Shown: positions 1 to 10,966 of the stretch, piece by piece | Position numbering within the stretch: position 1 is the stretch's first letter | How the letters are laid out: each line of letters starts with the position of its first letter | Assembly (NCBI GenBank): GCA_965644295.1 | Contig: CBFFRP010000104.1 | Location: forward strand, 1-42,302 | Length of the DNA stretch: 42,302 nucleotides | Reading direction: 5' to 3' | Source of the DNA: Paraphysomonas bandaiensis | Lineage: Eukaryota > Chrysophyceae | The notes under the pieces: model-generated | Told to the model about the DNA's origin: nothing | Seen by the model: the letters and a program-made list of their open reading frames with translations, nothing else | Databases searched by the model: none | Program-made: the position numbers and the translations under genes

Positions 1-228
1 GAACTGTAGTATTCAAACGCTACTACTAAGTTAGACTAATGATACACAGTAGCACAGTAGTAACATGTGGCTTGTGAGTTCTTGGAATGGTACTAGTCGA
101 TCTGAGTTCTTTGAATAAGCACTAAACATACAAAACTTACTCATTGACCAGTTTGAGAGCAATGATAACGACAAATTGAAAATTACATAATATACTATTT
201 CAACTGTTGACAATTGTAAAATATTCGG

Positions 229-1344
229 TTATTCATGAGTCAGTGGCTCCGCCGATGATGTTGAAATGGCTTCTGTCTCACCCTTAATCCGACGCCTTTG
301 AGGCTGTTCCTCAGTATCACTCATTGATTGCTCTATTTCGTTACTCTCATCATCTGGCCCATCTGACGACCGATCCCTCTTGCGGAGTGCAGAGGGAAAG
401 GATATGCTAGAGCGTCTTCGTGGTCTGTTTGGCATGTTCCTGGAATTATTAGGGTTACCTCTATACAACCGTAGTCCACTAGGATCTACTGTATAAGGGG
501 TGCCACTTTCAGTGTAAAACCATTCTCCTGATCCTCCATCTGTAGCTGCAAACCAATTTCACACTGCTGCATATGTCAAAGGACACAACTGTGCTCACCT
601 GCAGCTTCCTGCTGTTGTGGAAGTTCACTGGTATTCGCACATAAAGCAGCATCAACACATGTTTCAGTCGCTGATTCGCACGAAAAAGGAACTGCATTGG
701 TCACCACTTCCTGGTCTTTATTCATGTCTTTTCCTCTTTTCTTGCGCACTTTCTTCTCATGCTTGGCTAGTTCCTCTGCAACCCATAAAGCAGGGTCGTC
801 TCCTAAATTACCAGAAAGTCTTTTAGATCTTCGCGATAGGAGTACGACATCAGTAGTGGACTTTCTCCGTAACAGGACTTTAGTTGGTATTGTTTTTGGT
901 CGTGTCTGTGTTTCAATGACAGATCGCCTTCGAGTCCTCTTTGAAACTGTGACAGTTCGGTCAGGAGAAGATGACTTTACAGTGACTACTGCCTATACAT
1001 AATTACCATCACTGCACCGTTCACATACTCAAAATAAATTCACTCACTTTCAAGAGAACCTTGGCACCCGACAAGGCGATTATTTCTTTTAAACTGTGAA
1101 AGTTGCTATTGTTGATTGATATATAAGACTTTCCTGACTTAATGCGCAATTCACTGATTGTATACGACGGATCTTCGGGACATGTCCTCAGAGACTTTTC
1201 AATGACATCAACTAAACTAGCTATATTATCCTTGGAATAATTAATGGTAGAATGCTTTACGCCAGGAATGGAATTTTCTCGGGAGCAGGAATTTACATAG
1301 AGTTTTATTGCTGTGTACTTGTTGTACGCTCCACAGACAGCCAT
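229..1344 (-). CDS. Basic Ser/Arg-rich protein of unknown function, 3 exons
   Basis: Minus-strand model joining exons 1344-1048, 992-599 and 545-229 (TAA stop) across GT-AG introns of 55 and 53 bp; all junctions keep frame and give about 335 residues. The first exon (about 99 residues) looks globular with no recognisable family. The second and third are low-complexity and basic, with clusters such as SKRTRRRS, SRRSKRLSG and HEKKVRKKRGK, then acidic and serine stretches, as in nuclear or chromatin-associated proteins. I do not recognise the family. The ATG at 1344 follows a possible splice acceptor (tgtgtgcag), so an upstream coding exon cannot be excluded. It is head-to-head with the methyltransferase gene starting at 1737. 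Confidence 0.6.
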
Positions 1345-1736
1345 TCTGCACACAAAGTTGAGGAGGATGTCAGGTATGTGCTTGTTCTTTAGAATTTAGG
1401 GAATGTTTGTTGTAAGGCTGGTTTTACCGTCCATGCGCTGCAGTGTGCCTGTGGAAACTAACGTCCATATTTCCTATACGGTCCTGTATAAATATATACC
1501 GTATATGGTATACAGCATACAGTATACAGGCGGTGGCCAGCCATACCATTGATCTACTGCTATACTACGGTACGGTATACTATTCCTGATATACGTATCA
1601 TGGGCCAATGAAATGCTTGCGATTATTTCTAGTACACTGCAGCTCGCTCAGTGATTGCTGTAACCCTGAAGGACACATGCTGCCACTCAATGCACGTAGA
1701 GTACTTGCAGTGTTGATCTCCTGAAACCTCCTTTAA
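1345..1736. promoter_or_regulatory. Divergent intergenic region rich in GTATAC palindromes
   Basis: The 392 bp separate two divergent genes and must contain both 5' regions. Between about 1470 and 1590 the palindrome GTATAC occurs three times among many partial copies (CCGTATA, TATACGG, CATACAGTATAC). No TATA box or other core promoter element can be assigned with confidence. Confidence 0.35.
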
Positions 1737-2780
1737 ATGTCAGAGTTTGATATTGCTGTTTTCCATTATATCCACACACTCATTGCTACTGATGTCAATG
1801 GATGCGAAGCTAATGCTGGCCCCCCATCGTATGCAGGGGATATATTGGATAACCCTGATATTGTTTGGTCCGAGGTAATTGTAGAGCAAGGGCGGCTATT
1901 TTATATTTAAGATTAATTTCAGGATAAATGGGACGAGGAGCGACTTGCAGATGCGCAAGAGAGATTGAAGGCTCAAGAAGGCCACCATATGCCGGCGTAT
2001 TGGAAGGACAGATACGAAAATCGCGCCGATATATACTGGCATGAATTTTACAAGGTGCGTGTTTTCCAGATTTAATTTGATAATGCAAGGAGAGAATGAC
2101 TCTGTGTGCAGAGAAATACAGATAACTTTTACAAGGACCGCCATTACCTCCATATTGTTTTTCCTGAATTGCAACCGGTGTCTGACGATTCCGCACCAAA
2201 TCCTCTGCACTTACTGGAAGTAGGAAGTGGAGTAGGAAATGCAGTACTTCCGCTTCTTGAGATAAACTCTCGCTTGCATGTGCACGCTATTGATGTGGCC
2301 CGCAGCGCTATCGACATCCTGAAATCTCACCCCTTGGTTGTATCTTCGGGCCGACTCAACGCCTCCGTCTGTGATGTGGTACGGGATCCTCTACCACTTC
2401 CGACTGAGGGATTTCATTTGGCTCTCTGCATGTTTGTTCTCTCTGCTGTACCTCCACAGAGTCAGCAGGCGGTGGTAAGAAAGCTTTCTTCCTCCCTTAA
2501 GCCTGGCGGTAAGCTGTTACTGCGGGATTACGGACGATACGATGAGGCACAGCTTAGGTTTGCAGGAAACTCCAAGATCGCTGACAATTTCTATGTTCGA
2601 CAAGACGGCACCTGCGCGTATTTTTTCACAGTGGAAGAATTGCAGACACTTGCTAGGGGAGCGGGGATGGAGGTAGAGGAGTGCTACTATTTACAGAGGC
2701 AATACGCTAACAGAAAGCAACATAAGGCACGCTACAGAGTATGGATACACGCAAAGTTTGTTAAGTTGAGAAATGTATAG
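1737..2780 (+). CDS. METTL2/6/8-family tRNA m3C methyltransferase
   Basis: Exons 1737-1874, 1923-2054 and 2112-2780 join through introns of 48 and 57 bp, in phase 0, into a 312-residue protein. It matches the METTL2/METTL6/METTL8 (yeast Trm140/Trm141) family, which uses S-adenosylmethionine to make 3-methylcytidine at tRNA position 32. Visible signatures: the W-x-x-FY element ending exon 2, NFYKDRHYL at about 95-103, SAM motif I LLEVGSGVGN at 124-133, RDYGRYD at 228-234, and SDNFYVRxDGT and YFFT-type segments near the C-terminus, ending with a YRVWI block. Length is close to METTL2/6. No mitochondrial presequence is obvious, so a cytosolic enzyme is likely. Which paralogue it is cannot be decided by eye. 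Confidence 0.93.
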
Positions 2781-3479
2781 TTTCGAATGTATATACTAGG
2801 TATAGAGTCAGTAATAATTTTTTCTTAGTACATTGTCATAAAGCATAAAGAGAGTTCTGATTGTAATTCTGAGTGAGTAAGCATATTATATATGCTCCAT
2901 GACATATATATGCGAAATTACAAAAATCGCGCCTACTGTTTGTCTATCCTGCTGCTGAATTACTCTGTGAGAAACGAGTAGTATTATAAGGATCAAGTGA
3001 AGTCCTGTATTTTCTATACCAGGGTATTCAACTCTGCTCTCTGCTATGTTATCATTGCTATAATATGCTTTAGCTCTTGGCATATTGGTCCAAAAACTGT
3101 AATAATCGCATGATTTCAAACATACAATATGTACAAGCTTTAGCATATATACAGAATAGAGTTCATAGTGTAAAACATAAAAAAAACAGAGAGTTGGTTT
3201 TTACACTATTAATCTATTAATACGACAGCAGCAACAGAAATGATCCTAAAAACTATATACTTTTTCTGAATCGTGTGCATCGCTGAGATCTCTAAGGAGC
3301 GTATCACAATAGCAAAAACTAGCCCATAGAGGAGTTTAGAACTTACGAAAGATTCGCTTACAAGTATTAGTTCACATCACGTATTCGAAGCAGTTCGTAG
3401 AACGAATACCTCAACACATGAGCAACATTATAGGCGAACTATACATTTATTTTCCACTCAATCTATTCATCTCTCAAAC
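2781..3479. other. Convergent 3' intergenic region
   Basis: About 700 bp of AT-rich DNA between two convergent genes (methyltransferase + and phosducin-like -). It should hold both 3' UTRs. No conserved ORF, RNA gene or clear repeat was seen. Confidence 0.5.
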
Positions 3480-4280
3480 TTATGTTGTCCACCCGTCTGA
3501 CGATTCTAGCATCCTACAATAAATCCCAAGTGTATGAGTAGTTCACAGAAATATTGAATACACCACTCACCATTCAACATCCTCTCTGGAGACTGACCCG
3601 GGATCTGTCATATAGTCCTGCGCTATATTCTTGATTACAGTCACTTGTTCCCCCGCCCTATATATGGATATAATGGGCAAGGCCCGAGGATTCACTTGCA
3701 CCCCACTCATGCAAGACTGTTGAAGACATTTCTCAGCTAAAATTTTCACATCACAATATCACATACCATCAGCCGTACAAACTTAACATGCACCCATGAT
3801 GCAGCAATATCTTCTAAGTGCTTATTTAATGTAGCACAGGCCTACCATATAATAATGAAGTGAAAACAAGATGTCAAATTGTGAACTGAGCGTACCCGAA
3901 TATTCGGCTCGTATATATGTACCACCACCGTCACCTGGGGATCCTCCTCATTTACCTTGTGAGCATCTAATTACAAAAACTGCACAATCGTCCACGCCAC
4001 GTGAAAATACCTCTTTTAAAAACCATCCTTCTCCGCCAGCATCAATACAGTAGCCGAATTCAGGACGTCGTAGTTGGACAGACACTGGATTCTCAGCAGG
4101 TTTCCCAGGAATTGGAAGGTTTTTAGTCATCTCTACATAGAGGCAAGGTATCATTGCAAACATATACCCCACAACAGTGCAGTCAGTACCTTGAATTCGC
4201 TTTTCTCTGAACTCTTGCATGAACACATAGTCGGCTTCAAGCTCGTCCTCACTCTCGTGTTCGCTGCCATTGGTATTCAT
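3480..4280 (-). CDS. Phosducin-like protein (PDCL2/3, VIAF type), 6 exons
   Basis: Six small exons (4280-4190, 4132-4011, 3955-3896, 3841-3767, 3716-3571, 3513-3480) join in frame through introns of 57, 55, 54, 50 and 57 bp to give 175 residues. The order of elements follows PDCL3: helix ending FREKRIQEM (RLAEM-like), FGYC...FLKEV, beta strand VTVVVHIYEPNI, ACATLNKHLEDIA, VKFVRLM, LPIISIYRAGE with the thioredoxin-fold cis-proline, and EDVEWML at the C-terminus. The spacing from KF to LP (18 residues) equals that of PDCL3 as I know it. These proteins assist CCT/TRiC chaperonin folding of actin, tubulin or G-beta subunits. The protein lacks the usual N-terminal stretch and basic tail, so a 5' exon may be missing. 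The acceptor at 3956 (AAG) is weak but is the only one that keeps frame. Confidence 0.8.
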
Positions 4281-4394
4281 CGACACAGTACTTGCTTATA
4301 GCCTATAAATTATATTAATTGTCTGTATCTCAGGCACGACTTAGAGCCCCTTGATTTCCATAAACCTTTGCGTGTTCCTGTACTCCGCTGTGGT

Positions 4395-4518
4395 CATGTG
4401 TGTATGTATGTACAGTAGGTAGGTACGAAGGTATGTAGGTAGGTAGGTAGGTAGGTACGAAGGTATGTAGGTAGGTAGGTAGGTAGGTACGGTAGGTAGG
4501 TAGGTAGGTACATGCATG
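4395..4518. repeat. GGTA/GTAC tetranucleotide microsatellite
   Basis: An imperfect array of GTAG/GGTA units interrupted by GTACGAAGGTAT segments that recur as a roughly 40-bp higher-order unit. It lies between the divergent phosducin-like and AP2 genes and abuts the first possible ATG of the latter. Confidence 0.85.
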
Positions 4519-4519
4519 C

Positions 4520-5578
4520 ATGGCTGTATGTAAGCATGTACATATATGGGCCCTGAAGTTCACTCCATGTATCTCAGCAGCGAGCACAAGGACAGCACGA
4601 AGTGTATGTTCCGCTCGTGTTGTGAGGATTCTGGCTATGTCGTTGAAATCCTTAATGTACTTGAGGGCCTTATTTAAGAGTCAGTTGGCTGATAATAATA
4701 TCGTGGAGGGGGAGGAGTTTGTTCGTCATCATGTTAAGCAAACATGGGAAAACTTGACACCTAGTGAGATAATTGCTCTGGAGTCGGAATCAGATCACAA
4801 GTGGAGCTGCGACCCTAATCGTGCTGAGCCCATTGACCCGCCTCCTTCTTGGCATGTGCACACCATGTGTCCTGGTACCAGAGAGCCTGATCCGGCAGCA
4901 GAAGTACCTGTTATTGGGAATTTCGGTGTGTTTTCTCGTGACCCGGAAAATAAGAATACCTATACTGTTGGTAAACGGATTGTAGCTGCCCAATTGGCTA
5001 AACAGTTTGCAACTATTCCGTCAACAGACCCCTTTGTGAACAGTCTTATCCCTCCACAGATTGTACATGACGTTAACAAGATAACAACTGAGCGGGTGGA
5101 ACGCCTTACTGAGTACGCTGCATTCTCCAGCGAGGAGGATCTACAGACGACATGGTCGGAGTATCGGCAACGTGGTTGTGTTCCAGAATATCAGGAGCGG
5201 CAGGAAAAGAGGAGGCGAGACACGATCTCGACTGGAGCTGATGCTAATGGCAGTTTTAATACTGAAGAGACCCAACGGAGTAGGAATGCTAATGTGCAAG
5301 ATACCCGATCTCCGTATCACCTCGTGAAGGCTCACCCAGCACTACCGAATACATGGATCGCTTCTGTGGCATTGCCGACGGGAGGCTACCAATCACTAGG
5401 AAAATTTTCCTCGGAGTACGAGGCCGCAGTTGTCCACGATGTGGCTGCGAAACATTTTTACGGAGAAAATGCAGTGACGAACTTCGACGAGAAAGGGCAA
5501 AAAATTGAAAATGTGAATAGTATGAAGCAATACCGTAGCAAACGAAAGAGAAAGCGAATATATCGAACTCAAAAATAG
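4520..5578 (+). CDS. AP2/ERF-domain protein, single exon
   Basis: An uninterrupted 352-codon frame (TAG stop). The AP2-like domain lies near residues 270-330: a tryptophan in TWIASV, then GYQSLGKFSSEYEAA, HDVAAKHFYGENAVTNFD. This reproduces the AP2 pattern G-x-x-x-LGxFxTxEEAAxAYDxAA...GxxAVxNF. The C-terminus is a basic patch (RSKRKRKR), a likely nuclear signal. AP2 domains bind DNA in plants, apicomplexans and several algal and protist lineages, so a transcription regulator is plausible. The N-terminal 250 residues are unrecognised. The ATG at 4520 lies at the edge of the microsatellite; the start at about 4637 (MSLKSLMYL) is the safer one. It is the only gene here without introns. Confidence 0.75.
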   Translation: MAVCKHVHIWALKFTPCISAASTRTARSVCSARVVRILAMSLKSLMYLRALFKSQLADNNIVEGEEFVRHHVKQTWENLTPSEIIALESESDHKWSCDPNRAEPIDPPPSWHVHTMCPGTREPDPAAEVPVIGNFGVFSRDPENKNTYTVGKRIVAAQLAKQFATIPSTDPFVNSLIPPQIVHDVNKITTERVERLTEYAAFSSEEDLQTTWSEYRQRGCVPEYQERQEKRRRDTISTGADANGSFNTEETQRSRNANVQDTRSPYHLVKAHPALPNTWIASVALPTGGYQSLGKFSSEYEAAVVHDVAAKHFYGENAVTNFDEKGQKIENVNSMKQYRSKRKRKRIYRTQK

Positions 5579-7865
5579 TCATTGTGTCATATGGATATAA
5601 TTGAATACAGTATCGTAAGTAGCTGATATAGAGTACACTGTGCATTGAGAACCCTTACCATGAGAACCCTTACCATGTACTGAGCTTACTGAAATGAGTG
5701 GTTGACGTAGTTACTAGTGTAATGTGTACTCCAATTGCTCCCATATCCTCTGCAGAATGACGCCCACCATTTAAGTCATTTGCAACAATTGTGACTCACT
5801 GACATATATAAACAACCAAACAATCATATAGATGGTAGATGGATGTGAGCAGAGTACGTGTGCAGACTATTTTGAATTTTGATGAAGTCAATCCTACAAG
5901 TTCATAGTGACGCGCCATTTCAATGATATCGACAAGTTTCGAAAAGATACCTAAGCACTGAGCAGCGTATGTATAGTGTCTAATAGTGTATAGTGGACGT
6001 AGTATTTAACATATTCTACAGTACTATCTTAAAGAACCATACGTATTCCAACATGCCGCTGATAATGTGCAAAAATTTGAAACAAAGTAGATATAGGGCC
6101 ATATAGGGTATAGGGCTTATAGTATTTCTACGTTCATATATATAGTGAGTTTGGCTGACCCTGATATAGATAAGTACCGGAGAGATTCTCTCTGGGAAAC
6201 TAACGTGAGCTGCAAACATATAGTCAGCAGATATTCTTCTGCCCACTCATAGCCGAATGCTTGTGTGGTACAAGGGACACCAATAAGTGTCACTTGTGTA
6301 GACGTCTTTGGGCCCTGACGAATAAACAGGCATCCGGGAATGGGCCCACCTGAAGGGTAACCGGGGTATTGGGCTGCCTGCTGAAGTCAAGCATCCGGGA
6401 TGTTCACCTTAAGAACTCACAGCGGAAGTGGTCGCACCTTGGTGCTTGCGGCGACGCACAAGCAGCGTCCGTAGCGTTAAATAGTAGGATAAAAAAAGTG
6501 TGTACTGATTATTACAGGTAGAAGTCTAACAAGTTTGTCTAGCATTCATCTAGATACTAAATTGGTGCAGGTTTTTAACGCCTATTGCTGTTAATAAGAC
6601 TTTCAAAATTTAGACAAGGGACGATACTCCTTATCCCTAGGTTAAATTGTAGGTTATCCTCATGATGTTGAAAATTTAATAATATTAGATTGTAGAGCTG
6701 TAGAGCTGTTAGTAGCTTGCTTTCTGTAATAAGAAATAGGTGTTTCCTGATTAACATATTAAGAAAACAGAAATGAGAATACATAATATTGAATGTGTAT
6801 TCTGCATATGCTTTGAGAATAGAAATTGCACTATACTGTAGAGATCAACTCAAACAATAACCCCAAAAATTTATATATATATAGCTACAACAAATGCACT
6901 CCTATCACAGAAGGATACAGAGAGAATGGCAACTGCGAGGTGTTGAAATTCTTACATAAGTATGATGATGAATGTGAACAGTGGTAGTGGCATTGCCTTA
7001 ATTAGCATCATCATCACATTTATATACAATATACAATGCGCTTAACCTCCTCCTAGTGCACCTGATTGAATGATGTGTGTTTGATATGAGGTACACAATA
7101 TCCTCATAAGCACAATGCGGCCCAAACCCTGAAAGAACTGGATGCTACTGCCCTTAGCCACCTATACAGCATCAGATATGACACTTAAACTCTCCTGAAA
7201 CATTCTTGAAGTTGTTTCGAAGTCCTGGTTATGAAGATAGATCGCTTGCACTGACATCATTATGATATTCTACAGCAGACGAAAAGAATGGAATATAACT
7301 TGGAGTGCTATATGACCTGCTTTGGATGGTTTGCTCATGATCGTGGTTTCTATATAATTGTGTAAGAATATAATGAATTCACATACTTACATATGACTGT
7401 CAATATCATAATAAGGATAGAAGTGAGCTTCTGTTGAACCGAATATTGAAGTTGAATGTCTACATTTGCCCGGTGCTGATATGAGCGCCCTGTTGAGCCC
7501 AAATCAGGTCAACAAAAGCTTTTTTTAAGACAAAATGGGGATAACTACTTAGTGTAGAGACTGAAGCTTAATAAAATAATATCACACCATGCATACAGCA
7601 AATTGTAGATACTCTCTTAGTTCAGAAAATCAATTTAAATATTTCAACATGCTACTGTGTTAGAGTTCATTAGAAATGAAGAAAAAGAGTATAATGAATA
7701 TAGGGTTTAAAGACACAAATGAGTTGTGTAAATGGTACATCAAGCGAAGTATAACCATTCACACTAAATTCAGAAAACAATGAAAAGTCAGTGTAGACAC
7801 TTGATAAAGTGTATCTTTCTGGGTTCGAAGTATAGATTTCAACACAGTTATCTGTGAATATCACA
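5579..7865. other. Gene-poor AT-rich intergenic region
   Basis: About 2.3 kb between the AP2 gene and the 3' end of the first RRM gene. Apart from the dispersed repeat at 6169-6600 I see only AT-rich sequence with short spurious frames. No RNA gene was recognised. Confidence 0.5.
6169..6600 (+). repeat. Dispersed repeat, copy A
   Basis: Shares long blocks with 30345-30872 in the same orientation: GATAAGTACCGGAGAGAT, GAAACTAACGTGAG, CACTTGTGTAGACG, GAATAAACAGGCAT, AAGTCAAGCATCCGGGATGT, GCACCTTGGTGCTTGCGG and AGCGTTAAATAGTAGGATA. The 3' part has a stem with arms TGCTTG and CAAGCA. A common distal end, TTAACGCCTAYT, lies at about 6575. No coding capacity is visible. It is a non-autonomous mobile element or LTR-like fragment; the class is unknown. 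Confidence 0.8.
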
Positions 7866-9014
7866 TCATGTGAGCAAAAACAACTGGACCGGCGGATACC
7901 CAGCAAACACAAGTCGATTGTGTAGATCATGAAAAAGAAGGTCAATCATCTCGTGAGATGATACAATCACAGCAGTAGCCGTTCCACAAGAGAAAACAGC
8001 CTTTGTTTGTAGTATGTGATCGAGATCCACAGCAATTATATGACCGTATGGTTCAAAAAGAGAAATGACAACCTTAGCGCTTGCAGCATGAGGTATGCCA
8101 CATATTTTAATGCTGTGTTGTTCAAGGGTCGAGGATGTCGCAGTAGAATGAATCCCAGGGGAACACTGATACGAATTTGACGCAATCGCTGGTACATATT
8201 GCCCTGAATAGGGAGATGAAAAGGGTGCACTCGGTGAGCTGTGGAAAGACATGGGCGAACCCCAGCCAGTTCTGTGTATAGGAGATGCAGAATGGATAGG
8301 TGGTCGACTCTGCCCATGTAGTGCGGAATCATTAGGTGTATCTGATTTCTGGGTCGCAGGAGGTGGCTTCGCATAGTATACTTGTACACGATTTGTAGCC
8401 CCTGGTGGAATAGTCTCATGGAGGCTCTGAACAGCTAGAAATTCATGATCATGGAAGAGAGAAAATATATAAATAAATAAATAAACCTCGTTTGCAGGAT
8501 ATGGCGTCCATAAATTCCACAAACGCTCGTCCCTTTGATGTAGTATGATCGGCTTCCTTTAGCAGTCGGCATTCAATAATTTCACCGTACTTTGAATTCG
8601 CGTGAGAGTATATGGGATATATCATACCGTACATACCTCAGAAAACAAGCTCCAAACGTCTTTCTCGGTGTATTGAAGTGGAAGACCACGCACAAAAAGC
8701 TTTCTATCAGCGATGTTCCCTATTTTATTCCTAGCTATGCTGACCTTTATCTGCTTATTTCCGATGTGCTGTCCATTCAGAGCCGCTATAGCCGATTGAG
8801 CATGTTCCGGTCTATCAAAAGTGATGAAAGCATACGAGAGATTCGCTCCGGTAACTCTATCCTTAGCTATAGTGGCTTTGGACACGTTACCGTATGGCGA
8901 AAATATACTCTACAAGCACAAGCGTTACATCAACAGAAGTGTGCCTTAACAGCAGCGTACCAGCAGATCGATATCATCTGGTAAATAATTGACGATAACT
9001 GTACATGAATCCAT
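7866..9014 (-). CDS. ELAV/CELF-like protein with three RRM domains (paralogue 1)
   Basis: Exons 9014-8961, 8909-8637, 8589-8487 and 8434-7866 (TGA) join through introns of 51, 47 and 52 bp into 332 residues. RRM1 has RNP2 VIVNYLP near the N-terminus and RNP1 YAFITF. RRM2 begins KLFVRGLP and has RNP1 GRAFVEF. A Ser/Pro-rich linker follows, then a third RRM-like fold starting IKICGIP with a degenerate RNP1. This two-plus-one arrangement is that of ELAV/Hu and CELF RNA-binding proteins, which act on mRNA stability, splicing or translation. Targets cannot be inferred. Intron positions match those of the neighbouring divergent paralogue. Confidence 0.88.
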
Positions 9015-9696
9015 CGCTTCGATGGTATGTACGGACGACTAGAGTATCTGCATTCCTCGTCAGTGAGATGAGATACTGTATATACAGAGCAGAGCAGAGC
9101 AGACACACACCGCCCCTCACCTTATGGTTGTTAACGCTTAACTCAATTCAATAACTCCTAGCCTTCCTGTGTCACTATTGTGACTTGCATCAGTTCAGCT
9201 TCCTGGAAACAAGACGAAGATGTTAAGTTGCTGCTTGATGTTGCAGCAGTGCCGGGGAAGAAGCATCCCTAAATCTTCACATACAAATACATACATACAT
9301 ACCATCACATACACACATACATACATATGCTGTATACCGTCGTATACTAGTATTCTAGATGCAGTTATTTTTTTGAATCATGAAAAAAGAGATACTGACA
9401 TGTTGACTTTGACTCCTATTAAGCATCTGTATCCAATCAAAACACAATGATTGGATAGATACCCGTGACACTCTTCCCTCATTCTGAACTCCATGTGAGT
9501 TCACAGTGTCTGAGCTGACGAACGCGCATCTTATTGAGGCATATGTTCAGTCTCAGCTCGGCTACACACACATGTATCTTAAACACCCACACAGCACAGT
9601 GTGTACTTACCGTGAAGTATTATTTATGTATCTACGTACGCGCTCCATATAGTGCCACTTCACCGCCTATTCAGCTCCAAGAATCTTACGCTGGAT
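9015..9696. promoter_or_regulatory. Shared divergent promoter of the RRM gene pair
   Basis: About 680 bp between two head-to-head RRM genes. It contains ACAT/CATA microsatellite patches (about 9280-9330), an (AGAGC)n patch near 9090 and two GTATAC palindromes at about 9333 and 9345. No core promoter motif is clear. Confidence 0.4.
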
Positions 9697-10966
9697 ATGG
9701 AAGATCATCATAAGATTGTGGTGTGGGGCCTGCCCTCCTCTATCGATATCGACAAGCTGAAGGTACACACTGATATATACATACATACATGAATGGAATA
9801 AATCAGAGCGACCTCTTGTATGGGTAGGATATGTTATTAGTGTACGGAGAGCCTGTGAGAGCGGACATAACAAGACGAAACACTCTCGTGTATGCTTTTG
9901 TGGAGTTTAGAAAGATGCAAGAGGCGGCGAAGGCTGTGGAAGCCCTCAATGGATCCCGTGTCGATAAACAAATCATCAGCATCAAACTGGCGAGACCTAG
10001 ATCAAGTAGTTGCGAACCTAAGAAAGTATTTGTCTACAATTTGCCAGCATCTTATACAGACGACCAGATATGCGACCTTTTTGCTCAGGTATTACAACAC
10101 TATATTTCCATTTCGTAGTGCTAAGGCCACGTTTTGTATGTATAGTTCGGGGAAATTACTGCATACAGTATTACATGGGGAGGTGATTTTCAGTCTGGAT
10201 TTTTCGAATATAAACATGCCCATGAATGTGATGCAGGTGCATAGAATATTTGTGTACATCGTTTGTGTATCCTCTGCTGATATTGGACTACAGCGTTGAA
10301 TATATTACACAATAGTGTGCTTGAAGGTGCACACTCTATATATGTGTACTACGCGCGATCTCCGCAACACACAGTTTTTTTTACTGGGGCTTCGAATCAA
10401 GTCGGAGGTGTGTGCCTAGGTTCAACACCTCATCAACATGCAAACTGGTCATCGTCCTCCCCTCCGGCGAGTCAACCATTTGCGATATCTTTTACAGATA
10501 TTCCTCCAGGGATTCACCTTCCTGAAGGCATTTTGGATGGATCATCTTCTCTGAGAGATGTCGACATCGCGGTTTCTGGGCTTCCCCCATACATATGCGC
10601 GAAGTCTTTATTCCAGCTATTTGATGGATTCGGAAGTGTTGTGTCCGTAGGCATCGATGTCTCTCTAGAGGATGGTGGTATATCCTCATCTGGTACTGGG
10701 CGCTTGCGTATGGTCGTAACTGCATCAAGGTTACAAGATTTGGTTTTTGATATTCACAACCGCGATTTGTTCGATTCTAATTCACCGATACAGCTCTCCG
10801 TGCGACTTTCCCACTAACTTTTGTCAATAACTTTTGTTACCCACCTAATTATCTCACTTCGTTTTTTTATATTCTGTTTCTACAGCCAATATTTGAGAGT
10901 GATTCCACTACCGAATGGGTGTATTACATGCGTACAGGTTCTGGCACTGACAATGAGTCCTGGTGA
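9697..10966 (+). CDS. ELAV/CELF-like protein with three RRM domains (paralogue 2)
   Basis: Exons 9697-9762, 9828-10088, 10146-10236 and 10294 onward join through introns of 65, 57 and 57 bp. RRM1: RNP2 IVVWGLP, RNP1 YAFVEF. RRM2: VFVYNLP, then FGEIT and RNP1 SGFFEY. RRM3: IAVSGLPPYI, degenerate. Reading on, exon 4 stops at 10817 (313 residues). A better 3' end may be a splice at 10799 (TCC|GTGCGA) to an acceptor before 10886 (tttctacag), adding a last exon to a TGA at 10966 that contains EWVYYMRTG. The three shared intron positions equal those of paralogue 1, and the proteins are only moderately similar, so the duplication is old. Confidence 0.87.

Noticed and set aside
3948-4286. Single uninterrupted 112-codon reading of the phosducin-like first exon
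   Set aside because: It runs through two introns; removing them restores the family alignment with in-phase junctions.
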